In this document: positions 25,094-34,113 of the stretch, one piece after another | How the letters are laid out: each line of letters opens with the position of its first letter | Position numbering within the stretch: the stretch's first letter is position 1 | NCBI GenBank assembly: GCA_937924505.1 | Contig: CALDSR010000039.1 | Location: forward strand, 7,176-71,175 | Direction: 5' to 3' | DNA from: an uncultured Granulosicoccus sp. | GTDB taxonomy: Bacteria > Pseudomonadota > Gammaproteobacteria > Granulosicoccales > Granulosicoccaceae | Length of the DNA: 64,000 nucleotides | Program-made: the position numbers and the translations under genes | The notes under the pieces: generated by a model | Told to the model about the DNA's origin: nothing | Databases searched by the model: none | The model's input: only the letters and a program-made list of their open reading frames with translations

Positions 25094-26429
25094 TTCAGGT
25101 TTTAACAATCCTTATTGGTGGGATGATGCTGGTGCGCCGTACGCAACTGATGATCAGCTGCAGAGTCGCTGTGATCTTTTGATCATCGGGGCCGGCTATA
25201 CCGGGTTGAGCGGTGCTTTAGCGGCGCATGATGCCGATGTATCCGTTCAAGTTATTGAGCGAGACATTCCGGGGGCAGGGGCATCGACACGTAATGGCGG
25301 GATGTTTGGTGCCCACCCGCGTTTTAGTGTGACTATCATGGAAAAACGCTTTGGCCGCACAATTGCGGCGGGTATTTATGCGGAGGCATCTATCGCCGAA
25401 CGATTCGTGCGAGATCTTATCGCTCGAGAACAGATTGACTGCGATTTACAAGACGTTGGCCGAATTCAACTTGCCTGGACGAAAAAACATTATGCGCAGC
25501 AGCAGCGTCTTGTGCAGAGTGTCGCTCGGCTGAGCGATATGCAGCTGGAACTGGTACCTCGCGAATCTCTCTATAAAGAGATCCACACTGAGCAGTATTA
25601 CGGGGGTATTCGTTTTCCGCGACACGCTGGCCTGCACCCGCTGAAGTATCATCGGGGCATGTACAAGGCAGTACGTCGACGCGGAGTGCCGGTGGTGTCT
25701 CACTGCGAAGCACACGGTATCAGGCACCGGGCTGATGGTGGCTTTGATGTGGATACATCGAAAGGGCGTATCCGCGCCGAAAAAATTATGGTGGCAACCA
25801 ATGGTTACACGAGTAGTGGTAACGCAGCGCCTCTGCGTTGGTTGCAGCAACGAGTCTTTCCGCTACCGAGCTTCGTGATTGCCACCGAAGCCGTATCACG
25901 TGACAGGCTTCAGGCATTGGCCCCCGGCGGGAGAATGATGGTCGAAACCCGAGCTCGACATTCCTACTATCGATTGTCGCCTGACGGTACGCGTATTTTG
26001 TTTGGGGGGCGTGCATCAATGATCCCAACCGACCCGGAACAGGCCGCTCAGCGTTTACGCAAGACTATGCTTGAAGTCTGGCCGTCGCTGGATGATGTCG
26101 ATATAAGTCATAGCTGGTCCGGCTACACGGGATATTCCTTCGGTCACATGCCGCAAGTGGTCAGCCATGAAGGAATTAATTTTGTCGCCGGTTTTTCAGG
26201 CTCAGGTACTGTTATGGCGCCTTACCTTGGTGTCAAGTGCGCCTATCAGGCGATTGGCGATCCACGTGGTGAGACAGCCTACAGTAACACGGTGCTAAAA
26301 CGCTCCTGGCTACACCCGGTGCAGAAACCTCATTTTCTAAAAGCGGCGAATCATTGGTATCGTCAGGTCGTTGATCGACGTGAGAGCAGGCTGGGGCGGG
26401 TTCGGAAAAATGCCAGACCAAGACATTAA
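25080..26429 (+). CDS. FAD-dependent amine oxidoreductase (DAO/PuuB-like), role open
   Basis: A 449-residue flavoprotein: FAD motif LLIIGAGYTGLSGALA (about 33-48), then GASTRNGGMFGAHPRF, where DAO-family oxidases bind the flavin, and a C-terminal FSGSGTVMAPYLG flavin-binding segment. Closest in appearance to gamma-glutamylputrescine oxidoreductase and glycine/D-amino-acid oxidases of the DAO family, which demethylate or deaminate secondary amines. It starts inside tdm (14-base overlap), so its product is made together with Tdm. No dimethylamine monooxygenase or dehydrogenase genes were found in the window, making this the main local candidate for the dimethylamine-to-methylamine step; that function is inference. 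Confidence 0.85.
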   Translation: MPATDSGFNNPYWWDDAGAPYATDDQLQSRCDLLIIGAGYTGLSGALAAHDADVSVQVIERDIPGAGASTRNGGMFGAHPRFSVTIMEKRFGRTIAAGIYAEASIAERFVRDLIAREQIDCDLQDVGRIQLAWTKKHYAQQQRLVQSVARLSDMQLELVPRESLYKEIHTEQYYGGIRFPRHAGLHPLKYHRGMYKAVRRRGVPVVSHCEAHGIRHRADGGFDVDTSKGRIRAEKIMVATNGYTSSGNAAPLRWLQQRVFPLPSFVIATEAVSRDRLQALAPGGRMMVETRARHSYYRLSPDGTRILFGGRASMIPTDPEQAAQRLRKTMLEVWPSLDDVDISHSWSGYTGYSFGHMPQVVSHEGINFVAGFSGSGTVMAPYLGVKCAYQAIGDPRGETAYSNTVLKRSWLHPVQKPHFLKAANHWYRQVVDRRESRLGRVRKNARPRH

Positions 26430-26557
26430 GTTATCAAGATGATGAAAAAATAATCATACGATGGAGCGCGCGTGATAACCATGCACAACAGTATTATTGC
26501 GAAAACTTTCTTTGTGGGGGTTCGCGGATGTAAATTGCGCTCAAAAAAAATAGATAG

Positions 26558-26573
26558 AAATCTGAAAAGATTT
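26558..26573. promoter_or_regulatory. Palindrome upstream of tmm
   Basis: AAATCT (26558-26563) GAAA AGATTT (26568-26573): a perfect six-base inverted repeat 65 bases before tmm, in a 208-base AT-rich spacer between the FAD gene and tmm. It could be an operator or a small 5' hairpin, and suggests that tmm has its own control. Confidence 0.3.
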
Positions 26574-26637
26574 TGAAACAGGTATGTGTAAAACAATCTA
26601 CGGTAACGACACTGAATAGCAACAGGAGATATCTTTT

Positions 26638-27978
26638 ATGGGTAAGCGAGTAGCAGTCATTGGGGCTGGCCCCTCAGGTCTTGCTCAATTGAGGGCATTC
26701 CAGTCAGCGGCAAAAACAGGTGCAGACATTCCTGAAGTTGTCTGTTTTGAGAAGCAGGATAACTGGGGTGGTCTTTGGAACTATACCTGGCGAACCGGGC
26801 TTGACGAATATGGCGAACCGGTACACGGTTCAATGTACCGTTATTTGTGGTCCAACGGACCCAAGGAAGGGCTTGAGTTTGCTGATTATTCTTTCGAAGA
26901 GCACTTTGGCAAGCAGATCGCCAGCTACCCACCGAGAGCAGTTCTTTTTGACTATATTCAAGGCCGGGTCAACAAGGCTGATGTCCGCAAGTGGGTCCGT
27001 TTTCGTACACCGGTACGGCACGTAAGTTTTGATGACAAAACCGGCCAGTTCACCGTCTCCGTACATGATCTTGTCAACAACAAGGAATATGCAGAGAAGT
27101 TCGATCATGTCGTGGTTGCCAATGGACATTTTTCGACGCCCAATGTGCCATCGTTTGATGGCTTGGATCGATTCAATGGTCGAGTATTACACGCGCATGA
27201 TTTTCGTGATGCGGTGGAATTCAAGGGCAAGCATGTACTGATCATCGGCACCAGCTATTCGGCTGAAGACATTGGATCTCAGTGTTGGAAGTATGGGGCC
27301 AAATCTATCACGGTCAGTCACCGAACCGCGCCTATGGGTTACAAATGGCCGGACAATTGGCAAGAAGTGCCTTTGCTGACATCGGTTTCAGAAAACACTT
27401 GTACCTTTAAAGACGGTAGCACCAAAGAGATTGATGCGATTATTCTTTGTACCGGATATCAACATCACTTTCCGTTCATGACGCCGGAACTGACGTTAGA
27501 GACCGCTAATCGACTGGCTACTGCCAATTTATATAAAGGTGTGGTATTCAATGATAACCCGGCACTTTTTTATCTGGGTATGCAGGATCAGTGGTATACG
27601 TTCAATATGTTTGATGCACAAGCCTGGTATGTGCGTGACGTTATCATGGGCCGTATCGATCTTCCCGATGCCAATACAATGAAACAAGATGTCATCTCGC
27701 GTGTCGCTGCGGAAGATGCGCTTGAAGACGACTATGCGTGTATTGCCTATCAGGGTGATTACGTCAAAGAACTGATTAGTGAAACTGACTATCCGACTTT
27801 TGATGTCGACGGCGCTAACGAAGCGTTTTACCAGTGGAAGAAGCACAAGAAAGTAGACATCATGGCGTTCCGCAACAATTCCTATAAATCAGTGATTACA
27901 GGAACCATGGCGCCCGTGCATCACACTGCGTGGAAAGACGCGATGGATGATTCGCTCGAGAGTTATTTGCAGAACTGA
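26638..27978 (+). CDS. tmm: Trimethylamine monooxygenase (flavin-containing monooxygenase)
   Basis: A 446-residue class B FMO oxidising trimethylamine to TMAO with NADPH and O2. Visible: FAD motif GAGPSG (9-14), FMO signature [11 protein letters not shown] (179-189, fits FxGxxxHxxxF), NADPH motif [12 protein letters not shown] (202-213). Tyr207 is at the same number as the cofactor-positioning Tyr of characterised marine Tmm, and [17 protein letters not shown] is typical of bacterial Tmm. AGGAG lies eight bases upstream of ATG. Follows tdm and the FAD gene but after 208 bases, so probably has its own promoter. Dimethyl sulfide is a known side substrate of the family. Confidence 0.93.
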   Translation: MGKRVAVIGAGPSGLAQLRAFQSAAKTGADIPEVVCFEKQDNWGGLWNYTWRTGLDEYGEPVHGSMYRYLWSNGPKEGLEFADYSFEEHFGKQIASYPPRAVLFDYIQGRVNKADVRKWVRFRTPVRHVSFDDKTGQFTVSVHDLVNNKEYAEKFDHVVVANGHFSTPNVPSFDGLDRFNGRVLHAHDFRDAVEFKGKHVLIIGTSYSAEDIGSQCWKYGAKSITVSHRTAPMGYKWPDNWQEVPLLTSVSENTCTFKDGSTKEIDAIILCTGYQHHFPFMTPELTLETANRLATANLYKGVVFNDNPALFYLGMQDQWYTFNMFDAQAWYVRDVIMGRIDLPDANTMKQDVISRVAAEDALEDDYACIAYQGDYVKELISETDYPTFDVDGANEAFYQWKKHKKVDIMAFRNNSYKSVITGTMAPVHHTAWKDAMDDSLESYLQN

Positions 27979-28011
27979 AGACCGCGGGCGTATCGCAGGT
28001 CGAACAGTGTG

Positions 28012-28033
28012 TGCCAGGCAGGGAAGCCTGGCA
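28012..28033. terminator. Hairpin between tmm and a convergent small gene
   Basis: TGCCAGGC (28012-28019), loop AGGGAA, GCCTGGCA (28026-28033): an eight-base perfect stem between two converging ends (tmm stop 27978, small ORF stop 28042). No T-run on either side, so termination strength is uncertain. Confidence 0.5.
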
Positions 28034-28041
28034 TCACCCTA

Positions 28042-28296
28042 TCAATCGTGTTTGATAAATTCGATTGCGATTCGAACATTAGTACGATATTCACTTATCG
28101 TCAGGCCCCATTGGGCTAACGTGTGCATGTCTGGCTGGGCGTCCAACATGTTCTGAACAGTCTCCAGGCTCTGGGAGTTATACAGATACTCTGACAAAGA
28201 ACCACTTGGGAGGGCTGAAGCCACTGAGCAATGAATGACGTCTTCTGTTACAGCAGATCTTGGATTTGCCTTCTTGGCTGGCGCATAACTAATCAT
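28042..28296 (-). CDS. Hypothetical 84-residue protein
   Basis: Not recognised. Convergent with tmm. The product (MISYAPAKKANPRSAVTEDV at the start; SEYLYNSQSLETVQNMLDAQ in the middle) has normal protein-like composition, a predicted helical middle, two cysteines absent from any motif and no signal or membrane segment. A GCAGG sequence lies about nine bases before ATG. The terminator-like hairpin just beyond its stop gives mild support. It may be a small regulator, or a false ORF. Confidence 0.45.
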   Translation of the reverse strand: MISYAPAKKANPRSAVTEDVIHCSVASALPSGSLSEYLYNSQSLETVQNMLDAQPDMHTLAQWGLTISEYRTNVRIAIEFIKHD

Positions 28297-28997
28297 GGTA
28301 TTTAACCTGCGATTGCTGGAAACAACGATATTCGGTTTTGTGTTGTGGTCACATTTGAGTCTGGATTTACAGATCAGTTTTCGATCGAGATGTGAATCGA
28401 ACTGATATCGCTATTGTTCCCAGTTATTTAGTTTCGTTTCATGGATAAACTGTGAACTTTTGTGGCACCCGTGCATATTCGTGTTTCCAAATTCTTGTGA
28501 CGCAAGTCAGATCCAGTGATAGATGCAATAAACAGGCTCATTCGTGCGGAGTTGAGTGTTGTCGTCTTGTGATGGGTGGTCGTTTAGCGTCCGTTCTCGG
28601 ACAAGCGAGTCATTTTTGCTCACTATAGTGCATGTTGAATGGTTCGAGAAGGCAGGTGGGTGTCTGATCCATAATTTCGACACTATGAGTCGCTGGCGGA
28701 CATATCTGACCGGCCCGTGTCGTGTTTTGCGAGCAACTCTGCTGCATATTGGGCTTTCGGGTCACACGAAAACCCCACGTCCGGCCATATTGTCAGCCGT
28801 TCTCGAGAGAAGTATGGTTACTCGGCACAACCTTTGATGGCTTGATGGCTAAGCTCGCCGCGATTTGCAAGAGGCTCTGGCGCCGCAGACGCACCATCAA
28901 CCATACTTTTGTAATGCGCAGCGGGCCATCATTGAAAGATCGGCTATTCAAAACGTGGTGTAGGTGAAACTACGTGGTGGCTTGGCAGCTGTCCTTG

Positions 28998-29069
28998 TCA
29001 TCCAGATTCACGTTCCGCAATAGCCGACTCATTTCATCCAGGTTTACTTGCCGCAATAGCCGACTCATT
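28998..29069. repeat. Two tandem 36-base repeats
   Basis: Copy 1 (28998-29033) and copy 2 (29034-29069) differ at four positions (9, 12, 15, 17). The last 19 bases (CCGCAATAGCCGACTCATT) are identical. The second copy leads directly into a hairpin formed from its final nine bases. Confidence 0.8.
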
Positions 29070-29081
29070 GGCTGAGTCGGC
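29059..29081. terminator. Strong hairpin downstream of the amt operon
   Basis: GCCGACTCA (29059-29067), loop TTGGC, TGAGTCGGC (29073-29081): perfect nine-base stem. It lies 77 bases beyond the stop of the amt-linked small gene on the minus strand, so it may end that transcript, although no T-run follows. Confidence 0.5.
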
Positions 29082-29157
29082 CATTAGCGCCTATAGAGCG
29101 GCTTGATACATCACCGCATTTTTGATCAATATTCCCGCAGCAGCCAAGTAGAGCCAG

Positions 29158-29337
29158 TTAGCGACGCCTGGACTTTCTATAAGCGCTGCCTTCATGAGCT
29201 GCGCCAATAATCAGTGCCAGCACGCACAGGCCACCAGCTACAAATAACCAGATTGGTTCCCAGCCAGAACCCGCGCCGACATAGTAGGCGTTTTCCACAC
29301 CATTCCATGTACCTTCAATAAAATCAGGTGATCCCAT
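29158..29337 (-). CDS. Small single-span membrane protein linked to amt
   Basis: A 59-residue protein beginning MGSPDFIEGTWNGVENAYYV, with one hydrophobic segment at about 29-47 (IWLFVAGGLCVLALIIGAA) and a basic tail (RKSRRR), giving a predicted N-out/C-in topology. GAGGAG lies eight bases before ATG 29337, a strong ribosome site. It begins 27 bases after the amt stop on the same strand, so it is almost certainly co-transcribed with the transporter. Function not recognised; an accessory or regulatory peptide for Amt is inference. Confidence 0.75.
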   Translation of the reverse strand: MGSPDFIEGTWNGVENAYYVGAGSGWEPIWLFVAGGLCVLALIIGAAHEGSAYRKSRRR

Positions 29338-29364
29338 AATCGTATCTCCTCAATGTTGGTTGAA

Positions 29365-30750
29365 TTAAAGCTTGCTGGAAGATGCCAATGCACCTTCTGG
29401 ATAAGCTTCGGCTGGAACCTTGGTAATGTCCAAGCCATCAAGTTCAGCGTGCTCAGGCACTCTCAAGAGACGGAATATGCGCAAAATCAAAGACAAGACA
29501 TAACCTGGCACAAAACCCAATGCAAACATGACGGCAAGTCCAACGATTTGACCGGTCAGGGATGTTGTCGCAACGGCACCTGCGTCGCCTGGAATTGCTG
29601 GATAACCTGAGGCAAAAATGCCCACGGCGAGAACGCCCCAAGCGCCAAGCGTACCGTGTACCGTGACTGCACCCACCGCGTCGTCAAGACCAATTTTCTC
29701 GAAGAATTTTGCCGAAATAGGCATGATGCACGCTCCGATAAAACCGATAGCGAAAGCCAGTGGAGGCCACCAGAGATCGAGACCGGCTGCACAGGAAATG
29801 ATGCCGCCAAGTGCACCGGACATCATCCAGAATGGATCACGGGTAACCATCCAGGCCCCGATGATGCCGCCTGCAAAGCCCATCAGAATGTTGAAGGTCA
29901 ATGCTGACAAGGTGACAGGGGTTCCATAGATGCTGGCAAATTCAGTCCCGAACCACGACCAGGCCTCGCCGGGAAAGATCACGCAAGCCATCAGGAATCC
30001 CCAGAAGCCAGCGATAATCAGCATGAGACCAACCAATGTCAGCGGCATGCTGTGGCCAGGGATATGATTGGCAGTGCCATTGCGGTTGAACTTGCCAATA
30101 CGTGGCCCGAGGTTGATCAGTACACCGAGTGCGAAGAAGCCAGCAACCATATGTACCACCCCAGATGCACCAAAATCGTGATACCCGAACTGTGTCACCA
30201 GCCAGCCATCTGCGTGCCAGCCCCAGGCCGCAGCAACCACCCAGGCAAACGCACCCAATACAATGGCAAGGATGATGAAACCGACAAGTTTGATGCGTTC
30301 AATCACAGCACCGGACATGATTGATGCTGTTGTCGCGGCGAACAAGGTGAACGCGCCCCAGAAAACGCCTGTCGCGTTATCAGCGATGTGTGGTCCCATG
30401 ACTTCACCCATCGGGTTGGCCACGGCCGCTGCATATTCAAGTCCGCTGATTTCAAAGGGACCCGGTGTGAATTCAATGCCGGTAGGAAAGGCCCAGTATA
30501 CCCACCAACCAAAGAAGTAAAAGGCCGGTACCAGAAACGCAAATGCCAGTATGTTCTTGATACCTGATGCAAGAACATTTTTGGTTCGCGACGCGCCCAT
30601 TTCATAGGCGAGAAAACCAACGTGTATTAAAACCATTAGCGGTATGGTTACGTAGTAGTACATCTCTGCGACCGCTGTATTGGTCCCACCACCACTGGCG
30701 GCTTTCAACGCTGCAACCTCAGCGGCTAGCTGAGCGAGTTGCTCTTCCAT
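29365..30750 (-). CDS. amt: Ammonium transporter with N-terminal helical extension
   Basis: A 461-residue Amt/Mep/Rh channel with about eleven membrane segments. The two pore histidines are visible in GASGVVHMVAGFFALG and VTVHGTLGAWGVLA. The first 28 residues (EEQLAQLAAEVAALKAAS) precede the first membrane helix and read as a short amphipathic/coiled-coil segment, absent from standard AmtB. Next to a methylamine operon that releases ammonium, it may recapture leaked NH3 or take up methylammonium (inference). No glnK gene is adjacent. It lies leftward, divergent from the HpcH/HpaI aldolase. Confidence 0.93.
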   Translation of the reverse strand: MEEQLAQLAAEVAALKAASGGGTNTAVAEMYYYVTIPLMVLIHVGFLAYEMGASRTKNVLASGIKNILAFAFLVPAFYFFGWWVYWAFPTGIEFTPGPFEISGLEYAAAVANPMGEVMGPHIADNATGVFWGAFTLFAATTASIMSGAVIERIKLVGFIILAIVLGAFAWVVAAAWGWHADGWLVTQFGYHDFGASGVVHMVAGFFALGVLINLGPRIGKFNRNGTANHIPGHSMPLTLVGLMLIIAGFWGFLMACVIFPGEAWSWFGTEFASIYGTPVTLSALTFNILMGFAGGIIGAWMVTRDPFWMMSGALGGIISCAAGLDLWWPPLAFAIGFIGACIMPISAKFFEKIGLDDAVGAVTVHGTLGAWGVLAVGIFASGYPAIPGDAGAVATTSLTGQIVGLAVMFALGFVPGYVLSLILRIFRLLRVPEHAELDGLDITKVPAEAYPEGALASSSKL

Positions 30751-30914
30751 ATCCTATTCCCTCTTGTTTACGGCAATTCAATAGTGCTTGCAGGGTAGCC
30801 GAAAACCGTTTGTAGGCCAATACCTTGTGACTGCGAAGACACAATCTCTGCTAGTACCAATTGTGATCCAAATAAGGTTGATCTGAAAAGCATCGTTGAT
30901 AAACATCATAAAGC

Positions 30915-30934
30915 GAAGAGTTGTCTCTTCTTTT
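30915..30934 (+). terminator. Hairpin with T4 in the amt/aldolase divergent region
   Basis: GAAGAG (30915-30920), loop TTGT, CTCTTC (30925-30930), then TTTT. Because nothing upstream is transcribed rightward, it is more likely a 5' leader hairpin of the aldolase gene than a true terminator. Confidence 0.3.
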
Positions 30935-30991
30935 CGCTGATGCGGTATGGTTCATTGCATCGCAATCAAGTCACATACCTATTTAAAATCG

Positions 30992-31759
30992 ATGCAATCA
31001 CTCAAGGTTCGTATGGCGGCAGGGGAAACGCTTGCCGGTACTTTCGTCAAGACGCCGGCAGTTGATGTTGTAGAAGTGCTGGCCAAGTCAGCGCTTGATT
31101 TTATCGCTCTGGACGCAGAGCATGCACCGTTTGACCGCGGAAGACTCGACAATTGTCTTGCCATTGCGCGGGCACTGAATTTTCCAACGCTTGTGCGGTT
31201 ACCTTCCGGTGACGCTTCGGAGATCCTGAAAGCGATGGATTCCGGCGCAACCGGCGTTATAGTTCCTCACGTTGATACGGTTGAGAAAGCGCGCAATATT
31301 GCCAAATGGTCTCGTTTTGGTCATGGTGGACGTGGCTTCGCAGGTTCAACGCGTTGGGCAGGGTTTGCTACCCGTCCCATGGCCGATATTCTCAAGCAGA
31401 GTGAAGAGGAAACGGTTGTCATTGCCCAAATCGAAGAGCCCGAGGGTGTTGATGCGGCAGATGAGATTGCGGCGCTTGCTGGTATCGACGGATTGTTTGT
31501 TGGGCCCGCTGATTTATCGGTTTGTCTGGGTACGACCGATCCGACGTCAGCTCCTGTCAGAGATGCGATGCGTATCGTTGGTCAAGCCACCCAAAAGCAT
31601 CGAAAAACATTTATGACGTTCGCGCCAACGACAGAGACAGCGGATGAGTTGCGTGAGCTTGGAGTAACAATGTTTTTTATCGCGTCCGAGCATGGTTTCA
31701 TGATGAGTGGTGCGAATGCAGCGGCGAATGCCTTGCATGCAAAAGACAGCAAAGCATGA
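30992..31759 (+). CDS. HpcH/HpaI aldolase / citrate lyase family enzyme
   Basis: A 255-residue class II pyruvate-dependent aldolase. Family motifs: GTFVKTPAVDVVEVLAKS, ALDAEHAPFDRG (metal/His), ATGVIVPHVDTVEKAR, and GIDGLFVGPADLSVCLG near the C-terminus. Typically cleaves 2-keto-3-deoxy-type or 4-hydroxy-2-oxo acids to pyruvate and an aldehyde. The exact substrate is not visible. The longer reading from 30947 adds 15 residues unlike the family, so ATG 30992 is chosen. It is the first gene rightward of amt and convergent to rpe. Confidence 0.85.
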   Translation: MQSLKVRMAAGETLAGTFVKTPAVDVVEVLAKSALDFIALDAEHAPFDRGRLDNCLAIARALNFPTLVRLPSGDASEILKAMDSGATGVIVPHVDTVEKARNIAKWSRFGHGGRGFAGSTRWAGFATRPMADILKQSEEETVVIAQIEEPEGVDAADEIAALAGIDGLFVGPADLSVCLGTTDPTSAPVRDAMRIVGQATQKHRKTFMTFAPTTETADELRELGVTMFFIASEHGFMMSGANAAANALHAKDSKA

Positions 31760-31831
31760 TTGCGGGTAGCGCCAAACTGCATCCGGACATGACTACACGA
31801 CACGTTATCCGAACCACGTCATACCTGTCGC

Positions 31832-31846
31832 ATGACATCATGTCAT
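31832..31846. repeat. 15-base palindrome between convergent genes
   Basis: ATGACAT-C-ATGTCAT, perfect around a single central base, in the 97-base gap between the aldolase stop and the rpe stop. Possibly an intergenic hairpin or a protein-binding site. Confidence 0.4.
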
Positions 31847-31856
31847 TCTCGCATTG

Positions 31857-32522
31857 TCATTGCTGCACAATGGCCTGGCGCATGGCGGCGATGGTCTTCG
31901 CGTAGTCCTCGGTACCGAAAATCGCTGACCCTGCAACAAACATATCAGCACCAGCGGCGGCGATGGCGCCTATGTTGTCGATCTTGACGCCACCATCGAC
32001 TTCCAGTCGAATATCACGACCTGATGCGTCGATTCGTTGCCGTGCTTCCTTGAGTTTGTGCAATGTCGATGGGATAAAGCTTTGTCCACCGAATCCGGGA
32101 TTGACAGACATCAGCAGAATGATGTCGACCTTGTCGAGAACATGGTCAAGGTAGTGCAGGGGGGTCGCCGGGTTGAACACCAAGCCTGATTGGCAACCTT
32201 GATCGCGAATCAAGTCCAGGCTTCTATCAATGTGTTCGGACGCTTCGGGATGGAACGTGATCATGCTGGCTCCGGCTTGGGCGAAATCGGGTATCAGGCG
32301 ATCGACGGGCTTGACCATCAAGTGGACATCAATCGGAGCCGTGATGCCGTGATTACGTAAAGCCTCGCATACCAGAGGGCCGATGGTCAGATTGGGCACA
32401 TAGTGATTATCCATGACATCAAAGTGGACGACGTCTGCGCCGGCTGCCAATACGCTTTCCACTTCTTCACCCAATCGGGCAAAGTCAGCGGACAGAATCG
32501 AGGGGGCTATCAGGTAATCCAT
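31857..32522 (-). CDS. rpe: Ribulose-phosphate 3-epimerase
   Basis: A 221-residue TIM-barrel epimerase interconverting ribulose-5-P and xylulose-5-P. Motifs: [68 protein letters not shown] and [12 protein letters not shown]. Catalytic Asp residues and metal-binding His are in these blocks. The start is set at [10 protein letters not shown] (32522), because the family begins just there; the 27 residues before it are a read-through. Divergent from the MFS gene. Confidence 0.95.
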   Translation of the reverse strand: MDYLIAPSILSADFARLGEEVESVLAAGADVVHFDVMDNHYVPNLTIGPLVCEALRNHGITAPIDVHLMVKPVDRLIPDFAQAGASMITFHPEASEHIDRSLDLIRDQGCQSGLVFNPATPLHYLDHVLDKVDIILLMSVNPGFGGQSFIPSTLHKLKEARQRIDASGRDIRLEVDGGVKIDNIGAIAAAGADMFVAGSAIFGTEDYAKTIAAMRQAIVQQ

Positions 32523-32611
32523 CGTCGTTGGTCCGGCACTATCGGGAGTGCCTAGTATATGCCAGTGACGTATACTTTCTGATTCAACGACCGAGAAGAA
32601 CAAATCTTCCA

Positions 32612-33835
32612 GTGATCGAGAGAAATCTTGCGCTTTACCCTTGGTACCAGGCGTTCAGCAGCGCCTTGCCATGGCTGCCGATTTTCTTCTTGTATTTCCT
32701 TGAACATCTGTCCTTTGCTGACGGCATCACGCTTGGTGCGATCTACTATTTTTCGGTTTTTTTGCTGGAAGTCCCTTCAGGCTACCTGTCGGATCGTTTT
32801 GGTCGAAAACGCACGCTTGTCGCCGCCACCGTGTTGTTTGTCTGTGCCTATGCCTTGTTTCTGATGGCGGACACGTTTTTAAGTTTTGCCATTGCGCAGG
32901 TATTTATTGCCGCTGGTATTGCTTTCCAGTCGGGAAGCGACTCTGCATTACTAATTGATTCACTGAAAGCACTGGGTCGCGAATCCGAGTACGCGAGGCG
33001 TGAAGCGCGCGCGCATCGTTTTGCCATGACAGCACTTGCCTTGTCTTGCGTCATTGGTGGAGCGCTGGGCACCGTTAACCTGAGTTTTCCGTATGTCGCG
33101 TCGCTATTGCTTTCTGTCGTGTCGTTTTTCCTTGCCATCTCTTTTCACGAGCCGGTGAGGGCCGATTTACGCACGGTGGGAACCGTCACACACCAGCTAC
33201 GGCAAATCGGCGTTCTCCTCACGGATCGACGTTTGTTGTGGATCATGATGTTCTACGTCATTGCTTATTCACTGCAACATATTCCTTATGAATTTGTGCA
33301 ACCGTATATCAAGCTATTGGTGGCCGAGGTATGGACCTCGATTGAATCACTGCAGGCATCGCCCTGGATATCCGGCATCATTATTGGGTCATCGATGTTC
33401 GGTGGTGCCTTGGCAGCTACTATCAGCATGCAGCTTTATCAAAAGCTTGGGTTAGTCCGCTTGTTCTTGTTAGGGGTGTTGATGCAGATTTTTATCATTG
33501 CTTTTCTTGGCCTGGTTTTGCATCCCGCTATTCTGCTTGTCATCGTGTTTCGTAATTTTGCCATGTCTCTGACCCATGCGCCGATGCTCGACGCGTTAGC
33601 GCCGCTGGTGCCCGATGAGCAACGGGCTACTTACCTTTCAGCGCAAAGTCTGTTTGGACGTTTGAGCTTTGCCATTGTCTTATGGGCATTGTCGCTACTG
33701 AGTGGTGGTCGTGAGGAGCTAGTCTGGTCAGACCTGTCGCAAATACTGCATGTCAGTTTTTATGCCGGTGTGGCCCTGCTGATTGCACTTGCTTTAACAG
33801 CTCGATTGATGAAAACCGTTGATTCGGTCCGTTGA
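32612..33835 (+). CDS. MFS transporter
   Basis: A roughly 407-residue, 12-span major facilitator. The conserved loop 2-3 motif is visible ([13 protein letters not shown]). It starts [15 protein letters not shown]. The open frame extends up to 32528 without ATG of good context, and that part would lie in the rpe promoter, so GTG 32612 is tentatively chosen. A 13-base tandem duplication overlaps the stop codon. Substrate unknown. It shares only a short divergent region with rpe. Confidence 0.8.
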   Translation: MIERNLALYPWYQAFSSALPWLPIFFLYFLEHLSFADGITLGAIYYFSVFLLEVPSGYLSDRFGRKRTLVAATVLFVCAYALFLMADTFLSFAIAQVFIAAGIAFQSGSDSALLIDSLKALGRESEYARREARAHRFAMTALALSCVIGGALGTVNLSFPYVASLLLSVVSFFLAISFHEPVRADLRTVGTVTHQLRQIGVLLTDRRLLWIMMFYVIAYSLQHIPYEFVQPYIKLLVAEVWTSIESLQASPWISGIIIGSSMFGGALAATISMQLYQKLGLVRLFLLGVLMQIFIIAFLGLVLHPAILLVIVFRNFAMSLTHAPMLDALAPLVPDEQRATYLSAQSLFGRLSFAIVLWALSLLSGGREELVWSDLSQILHVSFYAGVALLIALALTARLMKTVDSVR

Positions 33836-33843
33836 TTCGGTCC
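33818..33843. repeat. 13-base tandem duplication across a stop codon
   Basis: GTTGATTCGGTCC occurs at 33818-33830 and again at 33831-33843; the MFS stop codon TGA (33833-33835) lies in the second copy. It looks like a recent slippage event that lengthened the C-terminus by about four residues. Confidence 0.7.
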
Positions 33844-33861
33844 GACGGTTCAATGGATGAG

Positions 33862-34113
33862 TCAGTTCCGGTCAGAGAATTCGCTCGATTCGTGGTAGTG
33901 CGCAATAACTTGCTTTCGATTGGACACGCCAAGCTTTTCGAAGATGTTATGCAAGTGAAACTTTACAGTATTGATGCTGATACCGTGTAAATCGGCCAAT
34001 TCTTTGTTGGTCTTCCCTGAAGACAGATTTTTTACCAATGCAATCTCAGCGGGGGTCAGTTTTTCAATTGACGCTTTGCTGTTTTCCGCAGCGTTTGAAT
34101 CGTTTTCAATCAT
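33862..34113 (-). CDS. Stand-alone LuxR/GerE-type HTH protein
   Basis: An 83-residue protein consisting essentially of a LuxR-type DNA-binding domain (about 20-80): LTPAEIALVKNLSSGKTNKELA, then HGISINTVKFHLHNIFEKLG. There is no receiver domain upstream; the first 18 residues (MIENDSNAAENSKASIEK) are polar linker. It lies 158 bases downstream of the hybrid kinase gene on the same strand. It may be the output of that kinase through an unlinked partner, or act alone. Weak ribosome site. Confidence 0.8.
   Translation of the reverse strand: MIENDSNAAENSKASIEKLTPAEIALVKNLSSGKTNKELADLHGISINTVKFHLHNIFEKLGVSNRKQVIAHYHESSEFSDRN

Larger units (their letters stand above)
28297..29157. other. 861-base gene-poor region
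   Basis: No convincing coding sequence on either strand; short frames at 28556 and 28722 lack ribosome sites and recognisable sequence. The right end carries a 36-base tandem repeat and a strong hairpin (separate entries). The left part is AT-rich and may hold promoters for the small minus-strand gene. This looks like an old junction or decayed sequence between the methylamine operon and amt. Confidence 0.6.

Noticed and set aside
28464..28477. TGGCAC...TGCA resembling a sigma-54 promoter
   Set aside because: Spacing between the GG and GC elements is too short (three instead of five intervening bases) and no gene starts downstream.
28556..28967. Two overlapping plus-strand ORFs (93 and 81 residues) in the gap before amt
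   Set aside because: No ribosome site, odd composition rich in Arg, Cys and Trp, no recognisable domain.
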